From positions 62,001 through 126,000 of the forward strand of contig NZ_MDDV01000007.1 of the NCBI RefSeq assembly GCF_001854885.1: a stretch of 64,000 nt of DNA, written 5' to 3'. The position numbers and the translations under genes are program-made. The stretch is from Ensifer sp. LCM 4579 (GTDB lineage: Bacteria > Pseudomonadota > Alphaproteobacteria > Rhizobiales > Rhizobiaceae). Under the pieces are notes generated by a model, which saw only the letters and a program-made list of their open reading frames with translations, was not told the DNA's origin and ran no database searches. Positions 17,460 to 27,176 of this stretch are shown here, piece after piece (the stretch's first letter is position 1; every line of letters starts with the position of its first letter).

Positions 17460-18761
17460 TCAGACCAGCGTCAGCAGGTGGGCGTCCTGTCGGTCGAGGT
17501 CGTCTTCGAACTGTCGGACCCGCTCAGTGATTCTCCGCCGGTAAGCCTCGCGCGACCGAACAACCGTTGCGAACTGCTCGATCAGGCTCTCGACGTCAAA
17601 CCGTTCCACATGCTGGCACAGGGCGCCCAGGCCCATTTCTTCCATCAGCACGTCGTTCTTGCGGGCATATCCCAGGGAAATGGTTGGCCGACCGAGTTTC
17701 AACGCGCAAACGACGTTATGGAAGCGCGTCGCAACCACGATGTCGACTGCCGAGATCTGAAGCATCAGCTCGTGCAGCGAGAAGGAGGGCTCTGCGATCA
17801 CCCTGGAGGACGGCAGGCCGGGCCGGGCGCGGCCCAGCTCTGCGACAAGAGCGTCCACGGCTGTTTTGTCTGTCAGTTCTCCGGTCAGGAGGCGGACGTC
17901 GTGGCCGTTGTCGAGGAGATGGACGACGAATTTCGCCAGTTTCTTGATATAGGCGGCGAATATTGCCTCGCCGCCGCGCGCGAAACCATACCACCCGTAA
18001 TAGCTCATCACGCCGACGCCAACCGTCAAGCGTTCTGCGCCTGCGGATACTGGCGGCGGGTTTGGAGACGCCTGCAGCTTGAATGCAATATCGGGAAAGA
18101 TGAGATCTCGGCCCGTGTCCAGACCGACGCTTTCCATGAACTCCTTCGACTGTTTGTCGCGGTAGGATCGGTAGTGCGCCATGCGTGCGGCGGCCGTCAT
18201 CAGCCGCCGACTGAGGCCGTGCCGGATAGGGCCCGCCCCTATGCTGACGAGCGCGACCCTGGCGCCCACCACCCTTGCGCCGAGACACCACCTGAAGATA
18301 TCGAACGGCATGCCGTAAGGCCGCTCACCGAAGTCGTCGAGAATGCCTGTGCCGGGGACGATCACGAGGTCAACCTTGCGGATATGTCTGAGCGTTTGCG
18401 CAAGGTCGACCATCTTGCCCGGGATCTTCAGAAGGAGCCGGTCGAGCTTGCGCGCCACGCCGGTCAAATACCGCGACCAGCTGATCGGCCGGGTGGCAAT
18501 GCCAAACTTGCGCGTCACCTCGTCCGGATTGTCGCATATGCAGACTAGTTCCGCATCCGGTCGACGATGCCTGAGGAACTCGATCATCGCTTCCAGCGAC
18601 CCGTCATTGCCGAGATTGCCGCAACCAAAAAGCCCGAACAGGGCGATTCTCGCGCGCCTTCCGCGTATGGTGGGGGAAGCAAGTCCCGCCTGCCCCGGCG
18701 CCGGCGCTGCGTCGATTTGCGGTCTGGCGAAGCGGCTTGTACTGCTGTCGTCGGCGGTCAT
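17460..18761 (-). CDS. Polysaccharide pyruvyltransferase family protein
   Basis: The start at 18761 (MTADDSSTSRF) overlaps the stop of the glycosidase gene as ATGA; a longer open frame upstream lies inside that gene. The 433-residue product has the family's N-terminal LFGLFGCGNLGNDGSLEAMI (near residue 40). It also has the C-terminal signature RFHNVVCALKLGRPTISLGYARKN, as in CsaB/WcaK/ExoV-type proteins. These add pyruvate ketals to sugars, using phosphoenolpyruvate. Pyruvylation of an exopolysaccharide is the most likely role. Confidence 0.85.
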   Translation of the reverse strand: MTADDSSTSRFARPQIDAAPAPGQAGLASPTIRGRRARIALFGLFGCGNLGNDGSLEAMIEFLRHRRPDAELVCICDNPDEVTRKFGIATRPISWSRYLTGVARKLDRLLLKIPGKMVDLAQTLRHIRKVDLVIVPGTGILDDFGERPYGMPFDIFRWCLGARVVGARVALVSIGAGPIRHGLSRRLMTAAARMAHYRSYRDKQSKEFMESVGLDTGRDLIFPDIAFKLQASPNPPPVSAGAERLTVGVGVMSYYGWYGFARGGEAIFAAYIKKLAKFVVHLLDNGHDVRLLTGELTDKTAVDALVAELGRARPGLPSSRVIAEPSFSLHELMLQISAVDIVVATRFHNVVCALKLGRPTISLGYARKNDVLMEEMGLGALCQHVERFDVESLIEQFATVVRSREAYRRRITERVRQFEDDLDRQDAHLLTLV

Positions 18762-20206
18762 TGGCTGCGGTCCGTGGTTTGCGAACGCAGTTCGAGAACC
18801 CAATCGGCGAAACCGGCCTCGTTTATCGGTGCCGGCCGCAAGCTCTGCCGGCCTGCTGCGAATGGAGAACCCTCTGCGGGGAGAGATCGGCCGCTGGATG
18901 GATCGATCCATCTTGCCTCGATTTCTGGACCTGCAAGCCGGGACAGATCCAGCGTGACGCGTCGGCTTGTCGGCAGGTAGACAAGGGCAAACGAGCCGTC
19001 GCCTGCTCGCGCGGCGACTGCGCGCGCCTCTTCGCTTCCGCGCCCCTCGACCAGAAGTGTGTTCGCGACGTCCGGTTGCAACAGCCACCATTTGAGCGAC
19101 GACATCACCTTCAGGAGAATGGTCATGCTTCGGGCGCCCCGGCTGTCGAGGGCCTGTTGCCAGCTTACCGGCGCCGGATAGAGGCCCGGCCCGTCGAAAT
19201 GCCAGATCGGATTGTTTCCGAAAATATGTCCCATCGCCCCCGAAAGAACGGCCTGGTAGGCCTGCATTCGGAGGCGATGTTCGCTCGCATCGTGCTCGTT
19301 CTCGTAGGCGCTCTCCATCAGGAAGAACGGCATGGCTTCCTTGCGGCCATACTCAGAGAGTGCGGCGCTGTATACCGGTCCGTAGGTATAGACATTGTTT
19401 ATCGCCAGCCATGGCTCGCCACTCCAGTGCTCGAGAGCGGGGCTGCCCGGCGAGCCATGGGCTGTCTGGAGCGCGTCGGAATCGTCTTCCTTTATGCCCT
19501 CGACCAGCGCACGGATCAGGTCCTTGTCCGGCGGGTTGTAGTCGCCGCCCTGCACCCAGACGAGATTATTGTAGCCTCCGTAGCGTCTTCCCAGGAAGCG
19601 GCCATAATCGCGCATGCTTTCGGCTCCGCCATCCTCCATCTCTTGATACCAGCCTTCCGGGCCGCCTCCATTGCCGACATAGGATGGCGTAAGCAGCACC
19701 AGAAAACCAAGCTCGCACGCTTTCTCCAGAACCCAGTCGGCGTGCTCGAAATAGGCTTCGTTGGGCGTGGCGTAGTCGCCGTCACGCAGGAACGGGCGCT
19801 CGCCATAGGCGTTGGCGGGGGCGCCCGTGGCAAAGCGATGTTCGATCAGATTGACCAATATCGTGTTGAACCCGCGGGCCTTCCGGTCCCGCAAGTACCG
19901 CTCCGCATCTTCACGGGTCAGTTGGACGACAAGCGACCAGGCGGTGTCTCCCTGCATGAAGAACGGGCGGCCCGAGGCGTCCTCAAGATAACGTTTTCCG
20001 GATTGGACACTGAGTGGGAAGGAAGCGCCGTCACCATTCGCCGATGCGGTTTCGCACGCTTGTCCGGCGACGGTGCCGGCAACCAGCAGGCAAACGGCCA
20101 AGGCAAGGCGTTTCGACGCCCGCGGGGCGCGCTGGCGCTTCGGCGGCCGGCCAGACCGCGTGGAAGCTCCTTCGACGTCGTTTTCAAATGCTGATCGATA
20201 AGGCAC
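18758..20206 (-). CDS. Secreted glycoside hydrolase, DUF4038/DUF4091 (apiosidase-like) type
   Basis: The 482-residue protein has a basic N terminus and one hydrophobic segment (RLALAVCLLVAGTVAGQA), so it is exported or membrane-anchored. The body is a (beta/alpha)8-type domain with the family start RYLEDASGRPFFMQGDTAWSL. Candidate catalytic acids are in NNLVWVQGGDYNP and PFFLMESAYENEH. A C-terminal beta domain (about 390-475) resembles the collagen-binding-like module usually attached to DUF4038. Placed before the pyruvyltransferase with an ATGA overlap, it may trim or edit the exported polysaccharide. The substrate is unknown. Confidence 0.8.
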   Translation of the reverse strand: MPYRSAFENDVEGASTRSGRPPKRQRAPRASKRLALAVCLLVAGTVAGQACETASANGDGASFPLSVQSGKRYLEDASGRPFFMQGDTAWSLVVQLTREDAERYLRDRKARGFNTILVNLIEHRFATGAPANAYGERPFLRDGDYATPNEAYFEHADWVLEKACELGFLVLLTPSYVGNGGGPEGWYQEMEDGGAESMRDYGRFLGRRYGGYNNLVWVQGGDYNPPDKDLIRALVEGIKEDDSDALQTAHGSPGSPALEHWSGEPWLAINNVYTYGPVYSAALSEYGRKEAMPFFLMESAYENEHDASEHRLRMQAYQAVLSGAMGHIFGNNPIWHFDGPGLYPAPVSWQQALDSRGARSMTILLKVMSSLKWWLLQPDVANTLLVEGRGSEEARAVAARAGDGSFALVYLPTSRRVTLDLSRLAGPEIEARWIDPSSGRSLPAEGSPFAAGRQSLRPAPINEAGFADWVLELRSQTTDRSQ

Positions 20207-20454
20207 GTTCGATCTCTTTCAGTGTGACCAGGAAACCTCGAGGAGCCACCTTCCGGCTGGCGCATGCGAAGCGCCTGTTCTTGCGTTCGCCATCAGGTTA
20301 GCCGTGCAGCACCTTGCGGCAATCCTGCCATAATGGGGATACGGCGGCTTTCCGTACCCCTTTCGGGGCATTCCTCACCATAATGTCCGGCATGACGCGG
20401 CGACGGGATTGCCGGAAAAATGATGGTCGGAAGACAATCTGGGACCCCGAACGA

Positions 20455-21921
20455 ATGGCGGCTGTCAAACGCGCACTCCTTCTGAGCACTGGGGAACGCT
20501 ATTTCGCGCTGGTCAGCAATTTCGTGACGGTGGCGGCTGTTTCCAGGATTCTCACGCCGGCCGAGATTGGCGTTTCAGTGATTGGGATGGCCATTGTCGG
20601 CATCGCCATGTCGGCTCGTGAATTTGCGAGCGCGAATTTCCTCATCCAGCATCCGCACCTGACCCGCGCCGACGTGCGCGGCGCGTTCACCGTCATGGTG
20701 CTCTTCACCTCGACCGTCACCATCGCTCTGGCCTTTTCGGCCCCGTTATTGGCGGGCGCTTACGGCGACGAGCGGCTGGCTCCGTATCTGCGGGTCATCG
20801 CCGCCGCCTTTTTTCTCGATCTGATGGCCGCTCCGATCATCACGCTGCTGCGCCGCGACATGGACTTCGGCAAGGTCGCAGCCATCAATATCTCCGGCGC
20901 AGTTGCCGCGACGGCCGTGACAATTTCGCTTGCGCTGCTCGGCTTCAGCTATATGAGCTTTGCCTGGGCATGGGTCGCGAGCGCCGTTGTCACAGGTCTC
21001 CTGGCGGTCGGGCTCAGCCGTCAGTTCTGGATCTTCAAGCCTTCTTTGGTAGGCTGGCGCGCCATGGTCGCTTTCGGCGGCTACAATGGTGCGACAAACC
21101 TTCTCTACAAGACCTACGAAGCCGTTCCCTACCTCCTTCTTGGCAGAATCCTCTCCCTCGACGCCGCAGCGCTTTACAGCCGCGGCCTGATGATTTGCCA
21201 GCTCCCCGACAAGGTGATACTGGGCGGCGCCATATCGGTGATCCTGCCGGCCTTCTCGGCCGAAGCGCGGCAGGGCAGAAGCTTGAAGCAACCTTATCTC
21301 AAAGCGCTTGGACTGATAACGGCTCTGCAATGGCCAGCGCTCCTGGTGCTCGCGGTACTAGCCTATCCGATCGTCGACCTGCTGCTCGGAGATCAATGGC
21401 ATGGCGTCGTACCGATTGTTCAGATCGTCGCGATTGCCTCGCTGTTCTCCTTCAGCTTCGAACTGAACTATCCAGTGCTGGTTTCGCTAGGCGCCGTGCA
21501 TGACATCTTCCGACGCGCGCTGATCATCTGTCCCGTTTCCGTCGTCATCATCACCGCAGCAGCCTTCTTCGGTCTTCGCGCGGTGGCGTTCAGCTTGCTC
21601 CTGGTGATTCCGTTCCAGGCTTTTGTTTCGCTAACATTTGTGCGCCGGCATGTGGTGATTGGCTGGCTGGAAATCTGGAGCGCCGTGTGGCGCAGCGCCG
21701 TCGTGGCCGCGATCACCGTCGCGAGCCCCCTGGCCTTCGTGATCTACATCGGATCGGGCCTGGAGATTTCCCTCGTCAAGGCTCTGATCGCCGCCGCTTT
21801 CGCTGGGGCCGGATGGCTGCTCGGCCTATGGCTGACCGGTCATGCCCTTCTTGCCGAAATTCTGGGAGGGGTTGCAGTTTTCCGAGGCGGCGGGTTGAAG
21901 GCGCCAGGGGTCCTGGAGTGA
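20455..21921 (+). CDS. Polysaccharide flippase (Wzx/ExoT-type, MOP superfamily)
   Basis: I start at 20455 (MAAVKRALLLSTGERYFALVSNF), because this gives the usual 488 residues with the amphipathic start of Wzx/WzxC proteins; ATG codons further up would add an Arg-rich leader. The protein has 12 or more spans with the family segments VSRILTPAEIGVSVIGMAI and YNGATNLLYKTYEAVPYLLLGRIL. It would flip lipid-linked repeat units across the inner membrane. No polymerase gene (Wzy) was recognised nearby. Confidence 0.87.
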   Translation: MAAVKRALLLSTGERYFALVSNFVTVAAVSRILTPAEIGVSVIGMAIVGIAMSAREFASANFLIQHPHLTRADVRGAFTVMVLFTSTVTIALAFSAPLLAGAYGDERLAPYLRVIAAAFFLDLMAAPIITLLRRDMDFGKVAAINISGAVAATAVTISLALLGFSYMSFAWAWVASAVVTGLLAVGLSRQFWIFKPSLVGWRAMVAFGGYNGATNLLYKTYEAVPYLLLGRILSLDAAALYSRGLMICQLPDKVILGGAISVILPAFSAEARQGRSLKQPYLKALGLITALQWPALLVLAVLAYPIVDLLLGDQWHGVVPIVQIVAIASLFSFSFELNYPVLVSLGAVHDIFRRALIICPVSVVIITAAAFFGLRAVAFSLLLVIPFQAFVSLTFVRRHVVIGWLEIWSAVWRSAVVAAITVASPLAFVIYIGSGLEISLVKALIAAAFAGAGWLLGLWLTGHALLAEILGGVAVFRGGGLKAPGVLE

Positions 21922-21948
21922 TCGCTTCTGCGATGCCAGCAAATCGGT

Positions 21949-22935
21949 TCAACTCTTCGTTGACGAGCGGGTGGTCTTATGCATTCCGAGAACTGTCTCG
22001 AGGAGGCTGCGATCCATCCGGGAGAAATATCGGAAAGGCGGGATCAGCGCAACGCGCGGATCGAGCCGAACGGCGAGCCTGAACAGCGCGATCGCACTTC
22101 CACGCCCACGCGTGAGATCCTTGACTGCGCACCAATAGGCACGCTCGGCGATGCTGCGTCTGCCCAGGCGCAATAGCCGGTCGGCGTCGGCCATGGCGCG
22201 TCCCTCGCGGCTGAAGAAGCTGTCGAGCGCCGCCAACCGTTCGACAAGGTCACGGGTTCGCTCGGCGAGGAAATCACGCGTTCTGTTGTGGTCGTGCATG
22301 CGTTTGACGCCGAGGACCGCGGGGGTATGGGCCACGCTGCCCAGACGGGCCAGGCGCAGCAGCATCTCGAAATCGTCGGTGTGCGGGAGTTCGGTGCGGT
22401 AATGGCCCGCAGCCTTATGCGCGGAGGTGCGCGCCAGCACCATGCCTGCGGCGATGTATGCTTCCGGGTTGCGGCAGCGCTCGACGATGAAATCCGTTCC
22501 GTCACGGACGCGCCATGGCGCGGGATGGCCCGCGTCGTTCTGCTTGGGAAACGGCTCTCCTTCGCGCCAGTGGATGTCGGCGCCGTAGGCGAAGCTGGCC
22601 CGCGGATGCTGTTCCATGACGGAAACCATGTGCGCCAGACTTCCTGGCGCCAGGAGGTCGTCCGAGCACAAGACCATGAAATAGTCGGCCTTTGCCCAGT
22701 CCACGCCTTCATTGAATGAGGCATGAGGACCGAGATTGCGGGTGCGCAGGACGATCTCGATGCGGTTGTCTCTGGCGGCGAGTTCACGCGCCACCAGGGG
22801 ACTGGAGTCCGTCGAGGCATTGTCAATGATCAGAATCCGCAGGTCATTTAGCTGCTGACCAATGACGCTGTCGACGCAGTCGCGCAGGAAGTGCCCGTGC
22901 TGATAGCAGGGAATGACGATATCGACGCTTGCCAT
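21949..22935 (-). CDS. Family 2 glycosyltransferase
   Basis: This 328-residue GT-A protein begins MASVDIVIPCYQHGHFLRDCVDS. It has IIDNASTDSS around residue 37 and the metal-binding acidic motif in YFMVLCSDDLLAPGS near residue 95. No membrane spans are evident, so it acts at the cytoplasmic face. It is closely related to the next upstream gene (same start, same organisation and a similar C-terminal end), so the pair looks like a tandem duplication. Both face away from the nucleotide-sugar cluster. Confidence 0.9.
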   Translation of the reverse strand: MASVDIVIPCYQHGHFLRDCVDSVIGQQLNDLRILIIDNASTDSSPLVARELAARDNRIEIVLRTRNLGPHASFNEGVDWAKADYFMVLCSDDLLAPGSLAHMVSVMEQHPRASFAYGADIHWREGEPFPKQNDAGHPAPWRVRDGTDFIVERCRNPEAYIAAGMVLARTSAHKAAGHYRTELPHTDDFEMLLRLARLGSVAHTPAVLGVKRMHDHNRTRDFLAERTRDLVERLAALDSFFSREGRAMADADRLLRLGRRSIAERAYWCAVKDLTRGRGSAIALFRLAVRLDPRVALIPPFRYFSRMDRSLLETVLGMHKTTRSSTKS

Positions 22936-22962
22936 CGCGGTACTTTCGCTCTGCCCTGCCCG

Positions 22963-23994
22963 CTACCTTGCCGCAGAAATATCGGGACCGCCCGATCCGT
23001 CCCTGCCGGCGGCGATCCTCCTGCGGAAGGGCGGCATTTCGGATACGACTTCGGCGGCGCGTTCGAGTGGGCGATCCATCTTCAAAAGCCACTGGAAGGG
23101 AGGCAGCAGGGCGGCGTTGGGCCGCCACCGATGCGACAGCCGCAAAAGCTCGGCGCCGGCGCGGCCGTGGCCTCTGCAAAAGTGAGAGATCGCCGACCAA
23201 TAGGCGTGTTCGCCCAGTCCCCTCCTGGCCTTTGCCATCAAAAGCTCAGCATCGGGGATCGCCCTCCCCTCATGGGCAAAAAAGCTTTCGAACGCTGCCT
23301 CGCGTTCGGTGAAGTCGCGCAACTGCTGGTAATCAACGGACATGCGCGAGGCATGATACCTGCGGATCGCCTGGGGGATTTTGATGCTGGCGACGTCACC
23401 GAGGGTCGCAAGGCGCAGCCACATTTCCAGATCGTCTGTATAGGGCAGCGACGCGCGATAGTATCCGGCCTGTTTTTGCGCCGACGTCCGCCGGATGACC
23501 GTGTTTGCCCCGATATTGTTGACGGGTTTCCGGCAAAGCCTCTGGATGAATTCCTCTCCCCTGGTCACCTCGACTTGAGGTCCCTTCGGTCTTGCCGCCA
23601 GCGCGCGCCCGGCGCCGTTCTCCTCGAGCCGCGTTTCGATCCCGTGCGTGAAGCTGAGGCCGGGGGCGCCGTCGAGGACCGCCGCCGCACGCGCCAGCGC
23701 GCCCGGCGCCAGCGCGTCGTCGGCGTCGAGAATGAGAAAATACTCCGACGAACCCCAGTCGATTCCTTCATTGTAGCTGAACGTGGCGCCCTGGTTGGTC
23801 GCGTGCGTCAGGATCTCGACCCTGCTGTCCTGGGCCGCGAGGTTTTTCGCAATCGCTACGCTGTCATCCTTCGACGCATTATCGATGATGAGCACCCGCA
23901 GGTCGACACCCTTCTGTGTCAGGATGCTGCCGACGCAATCGCCAAGGAAACGTCCGTAATTGTAACAGGGAACGACAACATCAACGCTGGCCAT
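22963..23994 (-). CDS. Family 2 glycosyltransferase (paralogue of its neighbour)
   Basis: The 343-residue protein starts MASVDVVVPCYNYGRFLGDCVGS. It carries LIIDNASKDDS and the DxD-type motif in YFLILDADDALAPGA. It shares SFTHGIETR/SFAYGADIHW, YRASLPYTDDLEMWLRLA/YRTELPHTDDFEMLLRLA and other segments with the downstream gene. The tandem copy separated by only 27 bases suggests duplication and divergence to add two related sugars. Ribosome-site support at the ATG is modest. Confidence 0.9.
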   Translation of the reverse strand: MASVDVVVPCYNYGRFLGDCVGSILTQKGVDLRVLIIDNASKDDSVAIAKNLAAQDSRVEILTHATNQGATFSYNEGIDWGSSEYFLILDADDALAPGALARAAAVLDGAPGLSFTHGIETRLEENGAGRALAARPKGPQVEVTRGEEFIQRLCRKPVNNIGANTVIRRTSAQKQAGYYRASLPYTDDLEMWLRLATLGDVASIKIPQAIRRYHASRMSVDYQQLRDFTEREAAFESFFAHEGRAIPDAELLMAKARRGLGEHAYWSAISHFCRGHGRAGAELLRLSHRWRPNAALLPPFQWLLKMDRPLERAAEVVSEMPPFRRRIAAGRDGSGGPDISAAR

Positions 23995-24636
23995 GGCGGC
24001 GCCTCATGGAGCAAAGGCACCGCTGGTGCGTCGGGGCGGCCGCTTGCCGCAGCCGATCGGGGTTGATCCCCACGCTGCTGTCGCCCAGCTCGGCCGGAAG
24101 CAGCCTGAAATCACGATTGCTCTGCACAGTCGATCCCTCCTCGGCGGGCGCGAAAATTCCGATCGGATTGGCTGCCTCAACGCTGGCCGTCATGGAAAGA
24201 CTTGTCTCCGTTCGGACCGCGATCTTGCACGATTTGGACGCCAATCCGTCACGAATATCCGGCCCGCTGCCGGTTGCGACTGGAACCGTAGCATTTTCGC
24301 AAGGCTGGTTGTCTCCACACGTTAGAGGTACATGTGTACGCCTTCGCGTGAATCCGGATGAAGGCAAGCTTAGCGCTTTAGTAGTCAGTCCGCTTCGGGA
24401 GCGATCGATGGCTAATTTTGATTCCTCCTTAGGCGCCGGTCCCATGTGGACCCGGACAATGGCTCCATCGACGATGACGGTTATCCGAAAGCATGAGTGG
24501 CCACACGCCCGAAAGCGGTAGCGCGTGGCAAGGCTTTGTCCAACGGGGCATCCTGCTCGCCAATTGGCGTTCTCGCCCAACCCTTCCGGTCCAAGTAGCC
24601 TCTGCGAGATTAAATCCCTTCGACGAGAGGTGCGCG
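23995..24636. other. Divergent promoter region between glycosyltransferases and the nucleotide-sugar cluster
   Basis: This 640-base gap must drive both directions. A near-palindrome GTACATGTGTAC sits around 24327-24338. The region before 24637 carries the ribosome site GAGAGG. A minus-strand frame over most of the gap is open, but it lacks a ribosome site and a recognisable family; I do not call it. Confidence 0.4.
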
Positions 24637-25698
24637 ATGAAAGTTCTGGTAACGGGCCATCAAGGCTATATCGGTTCGGTCATGGTACCGATGCTGCTCC
24701 AGGCGGGGCATTCGGTGACCGGCTACGACAGCGACCTCTACCGACGCTGCAGTTTTGACGCGGGGGGCGACCAGGCCTCTGTCCCTTCCATCCGGAAGGA
24801 CGTCAGGGACGTGCAGCCACAGGACCTCGAAGGATTCGATGCCGTCATCCACCTGGCGGCGCTTTCCAACGATCCGCTGTCCGATCTCGATCCCGATATC
24901 ACCTACGAGATAAACCATAAGGGAAGCGTCCGCCTCGCGAAGGCTGCAAAGGAGGCAGGCGTATCGCGCTTCCTGCTCGCTTCATCGTGCAGCAATTACG
25001 GCCAGGCGGGCGACGGCATGGTCGACGAAACGGGCGAGTTGAACCCCGTGACGGCCTATGGCTGGTCCAAGGTGCTTTCGGAAAGGGACATTTCCGAGCT
25101 GGCCGACGGCAGCTTCACCCCCGTCTACTTTCGACCCGCTACAGCCTACGGCCTGTCGCCGCGGCTGCGGTTCGACATTGTGCTCAACAACCTCGTCGCC
25201 TGGGCTGTGACCAAGGGGGTGATCCTCCTGAAGTCGGACGGAACGCCGTGGCGGCCGATCGTCCATATCGAGGACATTTCCAGAGCCTTCATCGCAGGGT
25301 TGGAAGCGCCGCGGGACGCCGTCCATAACGAGGCCTTCAACGTCGGGCAGACGGACCACAACTACAGGATCCGCGACATCGCAGAGATCGTCGCCGACGT
25401 CGTGCCGGGCTGCCGGCTCGAATTCGCGTCCGACGCCGGGCCGGACAAACGCTCCTACCGCGTCAGCTTCGACAAGATCGCGCGCGCTCTTCCTGCCTTC
25501 AAGCCGCAATGGGATGCCCGCAAGGGTGCCGAGCAGCTCTACGAGGCCTACAGGAAGTCGAACGTGACGCTCGAGGACTTCGAGGGACCGCGGTTCCAGC
25601 GCATCGGCCATATCAGGCATCTCCTCGCCAACGGGCTTCTGGACGAGCGGATGAGGGTTGTTGAACCGACGCGGCCTCCGGCAGCCGCGGCCGAGTGA
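24637..25698 (+). CDS. NAD-dependent sugar epimerase/dehydratase (extended SDR)
   Basis: The start at 24637 is preceded by GAGAGG, and the protein (353 residues) begins directly with the Rossmann motif [20 protein letters not shown]. It also has [20 protein letters not shown] and the catalytic YGWSK (Y and K four residues apart). The family includes NDP-glucose 4,6-dehydratases and 4-epimerases. In this cluster it may supply a keto-sugar intermediate for the methyltransferase and aminotransferase. No dedicated CDP-glucose dehydratase (RfbG) is recognised elsewhere in the cluster. Confidence 0.88.
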   Translation: MKVLVTGHQGYIGSVMVPMLLQAGHSVTGYDSDLYRRCSFDAGGDQASVPSIRKDVRDVQPQDLEGFDAVIHLAALSNDPLSDLDPDITYEINHKGSVRLAKAAKEAGVSRFLLASSCSNYGQAGDGMVDETGELNPVTAYGWSKVLSERDISELADGSFTPVYFRPATAYGLSPRLRFDIVLNNLVAWAVTKGVILLKSDGTPWRPIVHIEDISRAFIAGLEAPRDAVHNEAFNVGQTDHNYRIRDIAEIVADVVPGCRLEFASDAGPDKRSYRVSFDKIARALPAFKPQWDARKGAEQLYEAYRKSNVTLEDFEGPRFQRIGHIRHLLANGLLDERMRVVEPTRPPAAAAE

Positions 25699-25704
25699 CC
25701 CGCT

Positions 25705-27027
25705 ATGGAGCGCGTCAAGCTGGACGGCCTTGCGCAGTCGCCTCCCATGGGTGTCGGCAACGAAATTCATGAATTGGCCGCACGGCTGTTTCCGATCTGC
25801 CGGAGCATCACGGGAGACGGCGTGCGCCAAACGCTGGATATCCTGTCCGATCACGTTCCGCTGGACCGGCACGAGGTGCCCTCGGGAACCCAGGTGTTCG
25901 ACTGGACCGTCCCGCAGGAATGGAACATCCGGTCGGCCAGCATCACAGGACCGGACGGGCAGACGGTCGTGGATTTTGCCGACTGCAACCTGCACGTCGT
26001 CAACTACAGCGTTCCCTTCAAGGGAATCCTGCCGCTCGACGAATTGAGGCCGCATATCCACACGCTGCCCGGACAGCCGGATGCGATCCCCTACCGCACC
26101 GCCTATTACGCCCCGACATGGGGTTTCTGCATGTCCTGGAACAGAGCGTCCGAATTGCCCGAAGGTCTCTACCGGGTGGAGATCGACTCCGATCTCAAGG
26201 ACGGCAGCCTGAGCTACGGCGAATACCTGCACCGTGGACAAACGGAGCGGGAGTTCCTTCTGTCGGCGCATATCTGCCACCCCTCGCTGGCCAACGACAA
26301 CTGTTCGGGCCTCGCCCTGCTGGCAATCCTTGCTCGTCATCTCGCGGCCAGAAAAACCCGATACAGCTATCGCTTTCTGTTCGCTCCGGGTACGATCGGC
26401 GCGATTACGTGGCTGGCCCGCAACGAGGACCGGACGCATCTCGTCGACCATGGCCTCGTGCTCTCCTGCGTGGGGGACGCAGGAAGTCCGTCGTACAAGC
26501 GAAGCCGCCGCGGCGACGCCTTCATCGACTGCGCCATGGCGCACGTGCTCGGGCATGAAGCCGGCGCGAAACTGCTGGATTTCTCGCCGTACGGCTATGA
26601 CGAACGGCAATATTGCTCGCCGGGTTTCAATCTGCCGGTCGGCATGTTCCAGCGGAGCGTCCACGGCACCTTTCCCGAATACCATACGTCGGCGGACAAT
26701 CTCGACTTCATCAGTCCCAGGCACCTGGCGGACTCCTTCCGCATCCTGACGAACGTGATCGATATCGTCGAACGGGACTGGACGCCTTTGAACCTCTTCC
26801 CGAAATGCGAACCGCAACTCGGCAGGCGCAGGCTCTACGCTGCCCTCGGGGGGCAGAAGTCCCAGGAGGCGACCTCAATGTCGCTGCTATGGGTTCTGAA
26901 CCTTGCCGACGGGAAGCATTCGCTGCTCTCGATCGCGCAGCGCTCGGGCCTGCCGTTCAGGGAAGTGGCCGCTGCCGCTGCCATGCTGTCGGATCACGGC
27001 CTGCTGGGCGAGGCATCCGGCCTTTGA
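25705..27027 (+). CDS. DUF4910/DUF2172 aminopeptidase-like protein with C-terminal winged helix
   Basis: This 440-residue protein belongs to a peptidase M28-like family frequently found in polysaccharide loci. Likely metal ligands are H189/H192 in LLSAHICHPS, the D of ANDNCSG and the H of EYHTSADNLD. The C terminus (about 365-440, LLWVLNLADGKHSLLSIAQRSG...) resembles a winged-helix module. It may hydrolyse an amide on a sugar or glycan precursor rather than a peptide. It is six bases after the epimerase gene, so it is in the same operon. The function is not established. Confidence 0.75.
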   Translation: MERVKLDGLAQSPPMGVGNEIHELAARLFPICRSITGDGVRQTLDILSDHVPLDRHEVPSGTQVFDWTVPQEWNIRSASITGPDGQTVVDFADCNLHVVNYSVPFKGILPLDELRPHIHTLPGQPDAIPYRTAYYAPTWGFCMSWNRASELPEGLYRVEIDSDLKDGSLSYGEYLHRGQTEREFLLSAHICHPSLANDNCSGLALLAILARHLAARKTRYSYRFLFAPGTIGAITWLARNEDRTHLVDHGLVLSCVGDAGSPSYKRSRRGDAFIDCAMAHVLGHEAGAKLLDFSPYGYDERQYCSPGFNLPVGMFQRSVHGTFPEYHTSADNLDFISPRHLADSFRILTNVIDIVERDWTPLNLFPKCEPQLGRRRLYAALGGQKSQEATSMSLLWVLNLADGKHSLLSIAQRSGLPFREVAAAAAMLSDHGLLGEASGL

Positions 27028-27176
27028 TGCTCTCTGACTGCAGCCGAAAGCAAAGCCATCAATCCGGTGCAGTCCGCCGCCGCGCATCCCCTATAAGTGC
27101 TAACCGATGACCTTCTGGAGAACGCGAAAATCCGTAACCGTACTTGTAGACTTGCTCAGCAATTGGAGTGGCCAGG

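Noticed and set aside
23981-24580. Minus-strand frame of 199 codons in the divergent promoter region
   Set aside because: It covers the promoter area, lacks a ribosome site and shows no domain. It is more likely a chance open frame in GC-rich DNA.
24982-26817. Long minus-strand open frame (about 611 codons) across the epimerase and DUF4910 genes
   Set aside because: High-GC genes often leave the opposite strand open. The plus strand encodes two recognisable proteins and the minus product shows no domain.
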